Part shown: positions 50,501-62,500 of the stretch, piece by piece | How the letters are laid out: each line of letters starts with the position of its first letter | Position numbering within the stretch: the stretch's first letter is position 1 | Source of the DNA: Tridacna crocea | Taxonomy: Eukaryota; Mollusca; Bivalvia; Cardiida; Cardiidae | DNA length: 64,000 bases | Direction of reading: 5' to 3' | Assembly (NCBI GenBank): GCA_943736015.1 | Contig: OX031068.1 | Span: 31,802,296-31,866,295 of the forward strand | The notes under the pieces: generated by a model | Told to the model about the DNA's origin: nothing | Database searches by the model: none | Seen by the model: the letters and a program-made list of their open reading frames with translations, nothing else | Position numbers and translations under genes: made by a program

Positions 50501-53500
50501 TAAAATTTGACCCTTGATCAGACTGAACTGATTTTGGAAGACCAACAAATGTGAAAAATTTTATAAGAGCTTTGACTATTGACTTTGTTTTGATGTTCCT
50601 TAAAGGAATAGCTTCAGGAAAACGTGTAGAAGTACACATAATTGTTAAGAGATACTCATTTCCTGACTTGGTTCGAGGTAAAGGACCAACACAATCTATA
50701 AGTATCCTACTGAAAGGTTCATCAAAAGCAGGAATAGGTTGTAATTGAGCTTTGGGAATGGTTTGGTTGGGTTTACCTACCATTTGACATGTATGGCAAG
50801 TTTTACAATATTTAGAGACATCTGACTTGAGACCAGGCCAATAAAAATGAGTAATAATTTTGTGATAGGTCTTGTTTATACCTAGATGACCTGACATAGG
50901 ACTTTCATGGGCTATACTTAATATTTCATGACGATATGACTTTGGAACCACAATTTGGTGGTAAACAGCCCATTCATCATCAGCTGGGACATCAAATGGT
51001 CGCCATTTTCTCATAAGAATCCCATTCTTTATATAGTAACACATTGGGACCTGTGAAATTTCATTTTCAGGTAAAGCCCTAAAAATTAATTTTGAAATCT
51101 CAGGATCAGTCTGCTGTTCCTGGATAAGCTGTGACTTTGACAGCGTGTCGTGACCTTGGTCAATAGACCTTGGTGGAGAATGATGAGACATTGACGAGTC
51201 TGTCTGAGTACCAGACAAACTGGGATCAAGAGACTTTTTAATCTCATTATTAAAATATTGACCGATAAAAGTATCTGTCAAGTCAATGTCAGAGTTTGAG
51301 TTTTTCAAAATGGCCTTTTTAGCCATAGCTCGGGTAACTGCACAAGAAGGATACAAGTCAGGAATTTCCTGCTCGATAGGGTCATCTGTTTGACCTATAT
51401 TTGGTGTGTCAGTTACAAGTGGATTAACCACAACCTTATCTCCAGCTAAGTCATTGCCTAGCAATAAATGGACACCTTTAAATGGTAAGGAAGGTTTAAT
51501 ACCAATAACCACAGGCCCAGTAACCAAATCTGATGACAAATTAACATGATGGAGAGGGATATTAACAGTTCCACACTCTACACCCTGAATAAGGACACTA
51601 GTACCGGAAGAAGTCTTCTCAGAAAAAGGCAGTATATCTGCTAAAATAAGAGATTGAGAAGCTCCTGTGTCTCTTAAAATTTTAATAGGGGTAGGTGGGC
51701 AATTATCACCTGAAAGTGATACAAAACCATTCAACATAAATGGTTCAAAAATCTCCATAGTAGAATCAGACTTGGGTTTTGTGACTATGTCAATTGTATT
51801 GGTTTTAATAGAAGACTGTGGCCTTGGCCTAAGAGTGGTGAGCCCTGTTGGTTTGGCTTCATCACTTTCTAACTTCCTTTTTAATTTCAAACATTCAGAA
51901 ACAAGGTGACCAGGTTTCTTACAATAGTTACAAGTGGGTCGAGATAAGGGATATTGACTTTTGGTTTCACTAGTAGAATTGGGTTTGGGTGTATTGGATT
52001 GACTGGGCACGCCAGATGAATTACCAGACGTAAATTTATTTTGGGGATGTGAGGAAGTAGGTTTTGCTTTAGCAATAAAAGAAACTTTATGTGTAAGATA
52101 GTAATTATCAGCCAGACGAGCTGCTTCTTCTAAAGTTTCAACTTGTTTTTCGTCTAAGAATGTCTTAACATCAAATTGAATACAACGTTTGAATTCTTCA
52201 ACTAACATAAGTTGTCTGAGTTTATCAAAATTTTGGTCTATTTTCTTAGAACAGCACCATCTATCAAATAACTGTTCTTTGTTTCTAGCAAATTCAACAT
52301 GAGTCTGGTTAGAATCTTTTTTACAATTTCTAAATTTTTGTCTATATGCTTCTGGGACCAGCTCATAACCTTTGAGAATAAGTTCTTTAACAGTCTCATA
52401 ATGATGACTTTGTTCAACACCTAGTTGTGTATAAATTTCACGAGCTTTGCCTATCAAAACACTTTGCAGGAGCAAAGTCCAATGCTCTTTTGGCCAATTT
52501 AAGTTTTCTGCAACTTTTTCAAAGTGTAGGAAGTATTTATCAACTTCTTTTTCTTGAAATGGAGGAACAAGCCTAATATGTTTTGTAATATCAAAATTGT
52601 ATTCAATCTTTTGCTTGGGCTGATTTGCTCTTTCTTGCATTTCTATTTCCCTCATTCTTAATTGAAATTCTCTCTCCTTCTCTCTCTCTTCCCTTTCCCT
52701 TTCTTCTCTCTCCCTTTCTCTTTCCCTTTCTCTTTCTTCTCTCTCCCTTTCTCTTTCTCTTTCCTTCTCTCTCTCTACTCTTTCTTCTCTCTGTCTTTCC
52801 CTTTCTCTTTCTTCTCTTTCCTTTTCTCTTTCTATTTCCTTCTCTCTCTCTACTCTTTCTTCTCTCTGTCTTTCCCTTTCTCTTTCTTCTCTTTCCCTTT
52901 CTCTTTCTATTTCTAACTGTCTGATCTGAAGTTTTAATTCAAGTTCTTTCGAACTTGAAACTGACTGAACGTCAACTATCAGGGAAAGAGCATTTTCATT
53001 GAAAATCTCCTCATCAACAAAATATTGTACCAAAATGTTCTTAATTTCATGTTTACGCATTGAAGATTTTATTTCAGACAATTTATAGTGCTTAGCAAGA
53101 TTAAGCAAATCAGTCTTTTTACCCAAATTCAATAACTCCACAGATGGTTCAGCCGTAAATTTATCTAAGTCAAAAGACATGTTTGTTTGTTGCTGGATTC
53201 AAGTACAAAATTGTATTATAATTACTGATTAGTAAACGAATGCGTTAGTCTTATTTTCCAATCGATGGATAGTCCAAAATGGAAAACAAATACGTTAGTC
53301 TATTTTCCAATCCCGGACGAGCCCCCAATTTCTGTTACGAGTCAGGCGTAACTAGAAAGAAGAAGCCAGCAACAAACGATAACAATTAACAGAATTTATT
53401 AACAAAAATATCAAATAAACAGTGACAATATTACAATAGTACAAAACAATACCTTAGACGTTAAATTCAGAAGACAAACTATTCCAGTCTTAATTCCAAT

Positions 53501-56500
53501 CTGATCCTGATCCAAACTGAATGTAATCCAAGCACACAAAGTAATCCTCACTTTAGTCTAGTCTGATCCAAATCCAAACTGAATGTAATCCAGGCACTAA
53601 TTATGACACAAACACAAAATAATCCCCACTGTAGTCTGGCAATCATGTATTAACTAGTGAACACTGAGATGTAAAAAGCTTTTCCTTTTATAATAACAGG
53701 GAAACTTCCAGAAAATTCATGTTAAAATCAGTTGCATAATTTTGAGTAATCAGATTGTATAAAGGTCTGGAAACTTCCAGCACAATATTCCACAAGAGAG
53801 AATCCAGTTCTAAAAATAGCAACAGGGGAAAACCATTCAAAAATAGATACACACATGAACAAAGCTAGGAATAACTGGGTATGTACATAACAATGAAAAT
53901 GTTGCAATTTTCAAATTAGCTCCTATAAACTCAGCTAATTGATGCATTACCATCCAGGTTTTCTTGTTTAGGTCTACTTAACTGAATTTTGCTTTATCAA
54001 TATCTAAAAAGAATGCCAGTGCTAATTTAGCCGAAAACTGTGCTAGTCAGTGTGCCAAGTTTCTTTTAAACAAATTTACATCATTTTAGATACAAGCATC
54101 ACCTCAAGTAATTTTTTGGTTATCCAATTTTTTTTTAACATAATCTGAAGGAAAGAACTGAAAAGTACCTAACCTTATTGAATACTTTAACATTTTTTGT
54201 AAAATTATATTTTGTAATAAAAGAGAATACAGGAAGCTTAAACAATGTTAAGTTTTGTTCCTCATAGACCTTTTGAGTTGTCCCGCACTATTAGAGATTC
54301 AAATTCAGCTACAAAGGTCATGTATATATTATTTGAAATATATGTGATTGGCATCAAATTTAAGCAATTAAGGATAAAAAATAATTTTGGCTATAACATT
54401 CTTACGAGTTGATGTATATTTGTAAAATATACTAGAAAGTGGATATTAGTATTTATTTGATGATTTTCTTCAGAAAATTTTTGTGTGTTAATATTCATAT
54501 AATTATAAGCCAATTGTGTCAATCTATAGTGACCATCAAATCAAATGTTTCAAAGATTTTAAATAAACATTTCAGGTGGGAATAAATTTATACAGGGATT
54601 TCAGTTGCATTGGTCTAATGGATTCAACTAATTAAATTTATAAAACATCATTAAAAATACCAGCTGCAGAGCAGAATCAATGACTGCTCACATAGTTAAT
54701 TATGAAATTACAGCATGGTGTGAAAATGCAAAGACTAAGAACAGTCTGCGCATGCAGAAAGTTTGATCTGAGACATCTGAGCTCACAAACTGGTTCCTTT
54801 CTAACCAGACAAGAGTGTGGCCCACTTACCGGTATATTCATCTTGTCATTGCTTTTGCCACATTTTGACAACGAAAGATTTAGTAGTTTTCCAAACTTTT
54901 AAGTGATGTTCAAGGGCCATATTAATAAATGTAGCTTCAAATAAACACAATAATGAAGGGGAGCATAGAGGTGACTGCAATGATCTTTGAAACAAGATGT
55001 ATCAGGATTATGGAAAACAATACCAAACAGCAAAGATACTTGTTCAAGGCCCGAGTTTATGTTGAAATAACTGGTGTAACATTTAACATTGATTGTATGG
55101 TGAATTGATTAGCAAGATGAATAAAAAGGAGTCAAACACATCTAGTAGAGGATCTTTACCTAATGTCGATCATAAAATTAATCTTATAGTAATGCAAAAT
55201 GGCCACTTAAGTTTAAGTCAAAGCAAAGAGTATCAAAGTGTACAACTTTTCTCCATTATTTGTTAAATCTTTCTCACCAAAGGCTTAGATAAAGGTCAGG
55301 TAGAATAGCTACACAGTTTAAGAAAAGTATTATGAAATCAGAAGCAAGATTTCAGATGTAATCAAAACCTAAAAATGAAGATAGAATAGTTTTGCACTTT
55401 GAATTTGAACGTTTCATGCTGGATTTTAGAGCAAAACTATGCTAACTTGAGTTAGAATAGTTTTGCATGAAGAATATCCCAATTTGGAGATGGAATATCT
55501 TTTAAAAAATTAAATATCTCCAAAACTACTTGGAGTATCACTGCCATATTTTAACATAACGTGTATAGTACCATTTTAATCCAATAAATGCAAAAAAACA
55601 ATTTTTGACAAAAAGTGAGTTAGAATAGTTTTGCATTGAGCCCTCGCTTTATAATTATAGTTTAAGATAAAATACAAAAAACATGTCAATGGGTGATAAT
55701 CTGTCAGTATTACAATTGTAAATATATAGCAGACAAAAAAGAGAAAATAGAAAAAATGTTAGAAAACTTAAGCTCTAGTCTAAAGAATCCTGAATTTTTT
55801 TTTTGCAAATTAATCATTACTATTACTCAGATAAAAAAACAATAGGACCAACATGATCTAAATCTTTACCAAACAAAAAAAATCTTATCATTGTCCAAGT
55901 TGAAAGCAGCTGCAGACATCAATAATGGAATTTGATCTTGATACGGTACAAAACACTGTGGGAAAAGGAGAAACTGCTGGATTCAAAAGGTTTCTTTCCT
56001 AAAGAGTGTTAAAAGTCATCATTGTGTGGTAATCACTTAACCCTAAACCACAAAATCCTGACTTTTAACGACCCCAATAAAGAAGCCTTTTGAAAACATA
56101 GTAGGAAAAGAAGAAAATGCTGATAAGAGAGATTAGTATAAGTTGTAAGAACTTGTTTCTCAATTGATGTAAAATAAATATGTTTAAACTAAAATGCTGA
56201 TAACCTGCATTTTCTCCTTTTCCCACCATGTTTTACTCTTCCCAAAACAAATTTAAATTTTTGAGTCATGTCATCATTTTCTGTCATCGAGTTCACAATA
56301 GTTGGACTCGTGTATGAGAACAGACCAGTCTCTTTTTCATTAGAGCTATGATTTAGGCTTGCATATTCAGTAAGAATTATCTTGACCTTCAGTCTAACTG
56401 TACATTGATATGGTATGTGCACAATTTGCACAAATCAAGAAATCTATTACCATGCAAACTTTCAGAAACTCATCTCAAAGATTATAAAAGTTAGTTTAAC

Positions 56501-59500
56501 CCTTTCCAAAATGGCAAATTTTGGACCAGACCAAATTCAAAGCATTTTGCAGATGACAAATTAACAAGTCCTAAAGAGATGACTTTTCTATATGATAGGG
56601 TAGAAAACATCGTGGGAAAAAGAGAAAATGCTGGTTACCAGCATTTTCTCCTTTTCCCACAATGTTTTCAAAAGGCATCTATTCCTGACCTGTGAAAAAC
56701 ATGGATTGTTTGGGAAAGGGTTAAACATATTTATTTTAAATCGATTGATAAACAAGTTCTTACAACTTATACTAATCTCTCTTGATTCTGTTTCCCAAGA
56801 ACTACACCTGTTATTATTGTTACTGTCCTGTACTCATGGGCCAATCTGGGCCAATCAAAAATCCGGAAGTTGACATCAGCTCCCGAGTATCGAAGTCGAG
56901 ACCTTATGATTACAAGGCTGATGCTCTACCTCACAGCCATGGACAACACCTTTTAAAAGTTATTGGATATTCATTCCTTTTCTATTTTTAGCAACACTGT
57001 CCTTGACTTTTTACTTAGAATTACTTATACAGGCATATGTATAACCTGGAGATGATGACCTAAGATCATACAAACTTTCATAATCCTAACTCAAAATCTA
57101 TAAAATAAAATGCAAATTCCATTTTCCCTTATATGTAGTAACAATGACTTAACTTTTTAACCCCTAGCCCTTTACCACACTGCAAAATGTTAAACTCATG
57201 GATACTGGGGAACTTACAGACAACAACTGAAAAGTTTTCAAATTATCTCATTTTTTCCTCGAATGGTTACCAGCTTTTTTCTCCTTTTCCTAAATGTTTT
57301 CATAATGCTTCTCGGGATCATTAAAAGTTGGGATAGCGTGGTAAAGACTTAAAGAGTCTCTTACAACTTAAGTTGCATTTGCAGACAAGACAATTTTTTT
57401 GTTACTCTTCATTTTCCTCTACGTAAAACATATATTACATGCATTATACTGCAAAGAAATTTCTCATGATCTGATTGGTTAAAATACCGTTAACATATAT
57501 CATGTTCCCAGGCAAAAACCATGTAAAGCCAGTTTCCCTTTTGGGTACCCCATAAACATCACTACACGTGCAACACAGTATCCAAAATGGCGGTGTCAAT
57601 CGATCACCAGACTGCACATTTATGCACCAAACAGCACCTCAGTTTCAAGTGACATCAGTTTTCATTGAATTTGGGTACTCAGAGAGGAATTTCAATCTCG
57701 TCAGCATACTCGAGTCATGAGATTATAATACAGGAAAATTTTGCTTAACATGCTTTTAAAAGGGTAAAACTTTGCAGTATAATAAATTTGTTGTACAGTC
57801 AGGTGGCAGGGGACTTGGAAACTTGTTCACCATGAACAAGTTTCCAAGTCCCCTGCCACCTGACTGTACAACTAATAATAGATTTGGCCAACACTATTTT
57901 TCACCCTAGGGACAACTTAAGAACAGCTTTGAAGAAGGATCTATAAATACTAATGCTACTAACAAAATATCACCATTATAAACCATGCAGTTTCAAAAGA
58001 ACTATTTAACCCTTTACCAAACAATCCCTGGTTTTTACTACCCAGAGATAGAAGCCTTTTGAAGCCTGGTAACAAGCATTTTCTCCTTTTCCCACAATGA
58101 TTTCTAATCTGCTGGAAAAGAATTTCAATTTTTGAGTTACGTTTATTTTGTCGTCTGCAAGTGGTTTTGATTTAGACCAGTCCAAAATTTTGTCGTCTGA
58201 TAAAGAGATAAAGTTTTCCTCATAGTACTGAGCTGAGAAAGCACTTTCCTAAAAAAAACCTAGAAAGACAGAAAGAAAGGATTGATCGATTTTTTAGTTT
58301 TTTACACCATTTTCAACATTATTTCAGTATCATCATGGTGGCTAGTGCACCTATCCATGCTTTCCTGGAACTTCTTTTTAACTATCATCAGTCCTTGGGA
58401 AATCGATTCATTGAATGGTGTTTTAGGCAACTTTCAAATTAATTCAGTTATGTCAGGGCAACACCTTGCTTATTCATGTATAACCTGGGTTCCACCAGCA
58501 CAAGGCTGGGGCTCAGAAGTGTCTTGTCATTAAAGACACTCCGATGAAAACTTCCAGTAAGGCTTGAACCTTTGTCCTTGAAGTTACAAGTCCCTATACG
58601 ACTCACTAGTCTTGCCCCATACCAACTGAGCTACCGTGTCTTAGCTCAGAAAGAAACAAACTTTTAACTCTTTACCACACAATCCCGACTTTTAACGACC
58701 CTGAGAAAGTAGCCTATAGAAAACATTGCGGGAGAAGGTAACCAGCATTTTCTCCTTTTCCCACAATATTTTCTACCCTATCAAATTTAGAAATCATCAT
58801 ATTAACAAGATTTAATTTGTTGTCTGCAGATGCTTTGAATTTGGTCCAGTCCAGAAATTTGTCGTTTGGTAAAGGTTTTATATCTTTAACAAACGACAAA
58901 ATTGTACACAAGTCCAAACTGAGAGCATTTGCAGATGACAAACTTAAAAGTATGCCTCTGAAATTGAAAATTGTTATGGGAAGGGAAGAAAACATTACCA
59001 GCATTTTCTCCCTTTCCTACAATGTTTTCAGGGTCATTAAAAACGTGGAATTTTGCTGTAAAAAGTCCATCAATACTTCAGTAAGCAAAAAAATTACAAA
59101 GCAAAGCATTATAAGCAGAAACAGATAACAAAACTCTAAACTGGTCTACATTGGGTCAAAATATCAAATGTGGCTGGAATGATTGATTTGAGTTGGTAAC
59201 CAGCATTTCTCATTTTGAAATGTTTCCAACAGCCTGTTTCGCCAAGGTTGTTTTAAAATGGGATTGCTTTGTAAAGAATGAACTCTTTTACCTTTAACTC
59301 TTTACCAGAGAGCAAAATTTTAGACTGGTCCAAACTGAAAGCGTTTGCAGACGACAAAATAAACGTAACTCAAAAAATGAAATTTGAATACAGCAAGGTA
59401 GAAAACATTGTGGGAAAAGGAGAAAATGCTAGTTACCAGCATTTTCTCCTTTTCCTACAATGTTTTCAAAAGCCTTTGGAAAAGGGTTAAAAGGACTTTT

Positions 59501-62500
59501 TTGTAGCAAATGAGAGAGCCTTTAGCCCTTCAACGCTCACCTTCAAGCCATCTAGGATTGATATAGCTGCAGAGACCCTGACTGTAATGATGTAAACTAA
59601 TGAGGGAAGGTGACCTACTCTTTGACCACACATGACCCATTCTTTTTCAAACTTGTCCCAGATACTAACAAGACAAACTTTCTGAACAAGCTTTATGAGT
59701 ATCAAGCTGAAAATTAAGTCTCTAGTCAGCACACAAGGTTTTTTCTAAGATTTGACATACGTTTTAACTACATATGACACAATTGCAAACTTGTCCAAGA
59801 TATCAACAAGACAAACATTCTTTCATGAGTATTTGGCTGTAAAAGTGCATTTAAGAATGTGCACCTTTTTTTTTTTAATATTTGGCGTAGTGACCTACTT
59901 TTTAACCAGACATGAACCGAAGGTAACAGGAAGGACATCTGATACAGTTCAACCACAATAGCTCACCTTAAGCAGTTCAGGTGAGCTAAAAACTCTGTAG
60001 CAAAGAAGAAAAATTACCTTTAATAAGTAACTTCTCCCATTGCCAGAATGTTTTCGTATGTACACATTTATCAAACTTGAATTTATGATGATTATTACAA
60101 TTTTCAAGAAGAGAGAAAGTGAAAGAAACTACAGCTGTCACTAAATGTGACTTTATACCCCCCATCCCCCACCAGCGCTTTGACAGTATTTTGTACACAG
60201 ATGGACACACGGACTGACACACGACAGACTGGCTGATAATGGTATACCCCCCCAAAACATTAAATTTTGTTTTGAAGGGGTATAAAAACAAAAGATGCCG
60301 AACTTAAGTTTTGTTCAATTGATAATGTTAAAGTACTGATACATGTATGTAAGTAGATGTATGACTTGATTATGTAATACCTTAGTTATATGATTGATAT
60401 GTCTTGTACACATGCATAAATAAACACCCCACCCACTCAACCACATGCATAAATATAACCCACCCACCCCATGCAGTGTGGTACACTGTCATGCAGTTGT
60501 GCAGAACATAAATAAACAGCTGCCTGACTTCAACTTAAAGGATGTAGATCAACTATTTGCTAGAAATGTCTGCGAATCAGGGATTCCAAAACAAAGAAAT
60601 CTATTTCAGCTAATCAGTGACAGTGAAACAGTGGAATACTGTATCAGCCAATTAGCAATTAGTCTGTTACTTAAAGTTGTACATGACAAACTGCTAGTCA
60701 TTGTCTCAGATACCTATACAGGCTTGCATAAATTTGGATGTGGACACTAAATGGGTTTGAAGACAATGTGTTCAAGGGTAAACTACAATACTGAAAACTT
60801 GTAATTTGATAGTAAGGTCTGGATTCATTCTAAATTAATGAATATACTCCTTAATTTCTTTTGCATCAGTACAATATTTTGGATGTTAAATTCAGACATA
60901 AGAAGGGAATTGCTAGGGATATCTATCTTTTCATCCACGTATAACTCTTGGGGTAAGATTGTACTGTAATGAAAATAAACAATTTTTGAAGATATCTCAT
61001 TTCAACAGACAGGACTTCTTGACAAAGAACTATTTTCTTCAACTTAGGAAATGCTTACAGCAAGTCATCACTAATTTTCTTATGTATTTGTGTGCAAAAT
61101 TTCATCTTTTGATTACTCTAGTAAGAAAAACAAAACCCAAGGATCTTCTGATACAAGAACAGTCCAATAGTTTGTTTATAACATGACAAAATCTGAAACT
61201 TTTCTGTATTTTAAGAATTTCTAACTGACAAACCATATAACACTACATATGATAGTGTCTGTCTTACACAGAATACAAAAGAATATGGAAATAGGAGAAA
61301 ATGCTGGTTACCAGCATTTTCTCCTTTTTCCATAGTCTTTTCAAAAGCCTTCTTCATCAGGATCAAAATCTTTTGATACATGATCGACAAGAATACAAAA
61401 TGCCTAAAGAGCTCACCACTAATTTCTACTTTCAGATTACTTCCTATGGCTCCCTGCACATCAAATGACGCAGTCTTATGGACTGGTACCAGGCTTAATC
61501 CATCCCCACTAAGAGTGATATTAGTGGAATCAGCAATGTTAACTGTGTAAGGGGAACCTGCAAAAGGAAATGCCTGTTTTATCAGAAACTTCTTTCTATG
61601 TGTAAATGCCATTTTAAAAATTATTTCAGTTATACCATGGCAGCCACTGACCTCCCTATACCTTCTTGGAGTTTTTTCTACCATTATTAAGTAGAGCACT
61701 ATTCTCATAGCCTATGACAAAAAATTAAGTCCGATACATATCGCAAGCATTTGTACACCACATATTAATCTTTTACCACACAATCCTGAGCTTTGACGAT
61801 CTAAAAGAACAAGCCTTATGAAGAAAATGTGAGAAATTGAGAAAATGCTGGTAACCATCATGTTCTTTTTTTCCCCCACAATGTTTTCTACACATTATTT
61901 TTACGTGACATGTGAATTGGGCTCTATAACACAGTGCAATGAGAGTGTGGTAAATTCTAGGCTACTCTATGTAGAGTGACATCATTCTAGACCAAGTGAC
62001 ATCATTCTGTATAATGTAAGTTATTCAATGGAATATTGCATTAATCCGTATTTTTAATCAAAAAATGAACTTGTTTTCCTTTGATTAAGAGTTGGTCATG
62101 AATGACATTCTTTCCATCATGGTTTATTGTTCAATAAACCATGTTGTGAGCTATGAGGTGCAATAAATAAACCACTCAGGCTATTACTCTCATGGATCAT
62201 TTATTGTGCCTCATAACTCTCAACTGTGGTTTATTGAATAATAAACAAAGATAGAAAGAAGATTATTTCTTATCCCTTTACCAAACGACAGAATTTTAGA
62301 CTGGTCGAAGTTAAAAGCACTTGCAGACGACAAAATAATCATAACTAAAAAACTGAAATTTGTTTCCAGCAAGGTAGAAAACATTGTGGAAAAAGGAGAA
62401 AATGCTGGTTACCAGCATTTTCTCCTTTTCCCTCAATGTTTTCTACCCTCCGCAAAACAAATTTCAAATTTTCAGTCACTTTTATTTTTTCGTCTGCAAA

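Larger units (their letters stand above)
47560..53892 (-). mobile_element. Intact Gmr1-type Ty3/gypsy LTR retrotransposon
   Basis: The element is 6333 bp. It has two 560-bp LTRs that I cannot distinguish by eye, a tRNA-Pro primer-binding site, a polypurine tract and one uninterrupted Gag-Pol frame. It is flanked by ATGA on both sides (47556-47559 and 53893-53896), a 4-bp target duplication. Domain order is Gag, zinc knuckle, protease, integrase, reverse transcriptase, RNase H. Identical LTRs and an open frame indicate recent insertion. It sits antisense to nothing: it is on the same strand as the host gene, inside intron 2. No envelope gene is present. Confidence 0.95.
44978..55646. mobile_element. 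TIR DNA element of unknown family, split by the retrotransposon
   Basis: The 29-bp ends cgagggctcaa...ctaact (44978-45006) and its inverse (55618-55646) differ at one base. They are flanked by CTTT on both sides (44974-44977 and 55647-55650). Removing the LTR element and one ATGA leaves about 4.33 kb. Inverted copies of a motif like GAATAGTTTTGC recur inside both ends (near 45178, 45229, 45299, 55381, 55432), like transposase-binding subterminal repeats. No transposase frame was found, so it is probably non-autonomous. The superfamily is not recognised. Confidence 0.8.

Noticed and set aside
52625-52924. Plus-strand frames rich in Phe, Leu and Ser
   Set aside because: Antisense shadow of the Arg/Glu coiled-coil coding region of Gag.
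47560-53892. Endogenous retrovirus with envelope
   Set aside because: No frame between the RNase H stop (48339) and the 3' LTR is long enough for an envelope. The domain order is that of a Gmr1-type retrotransposon.
60445-60750. 101-codon plus frame, possible small gene
   Set aside because: No recognisable domain, no TATA or splice context, and it lies in a transposon-rich intron of a gene on the other strand.
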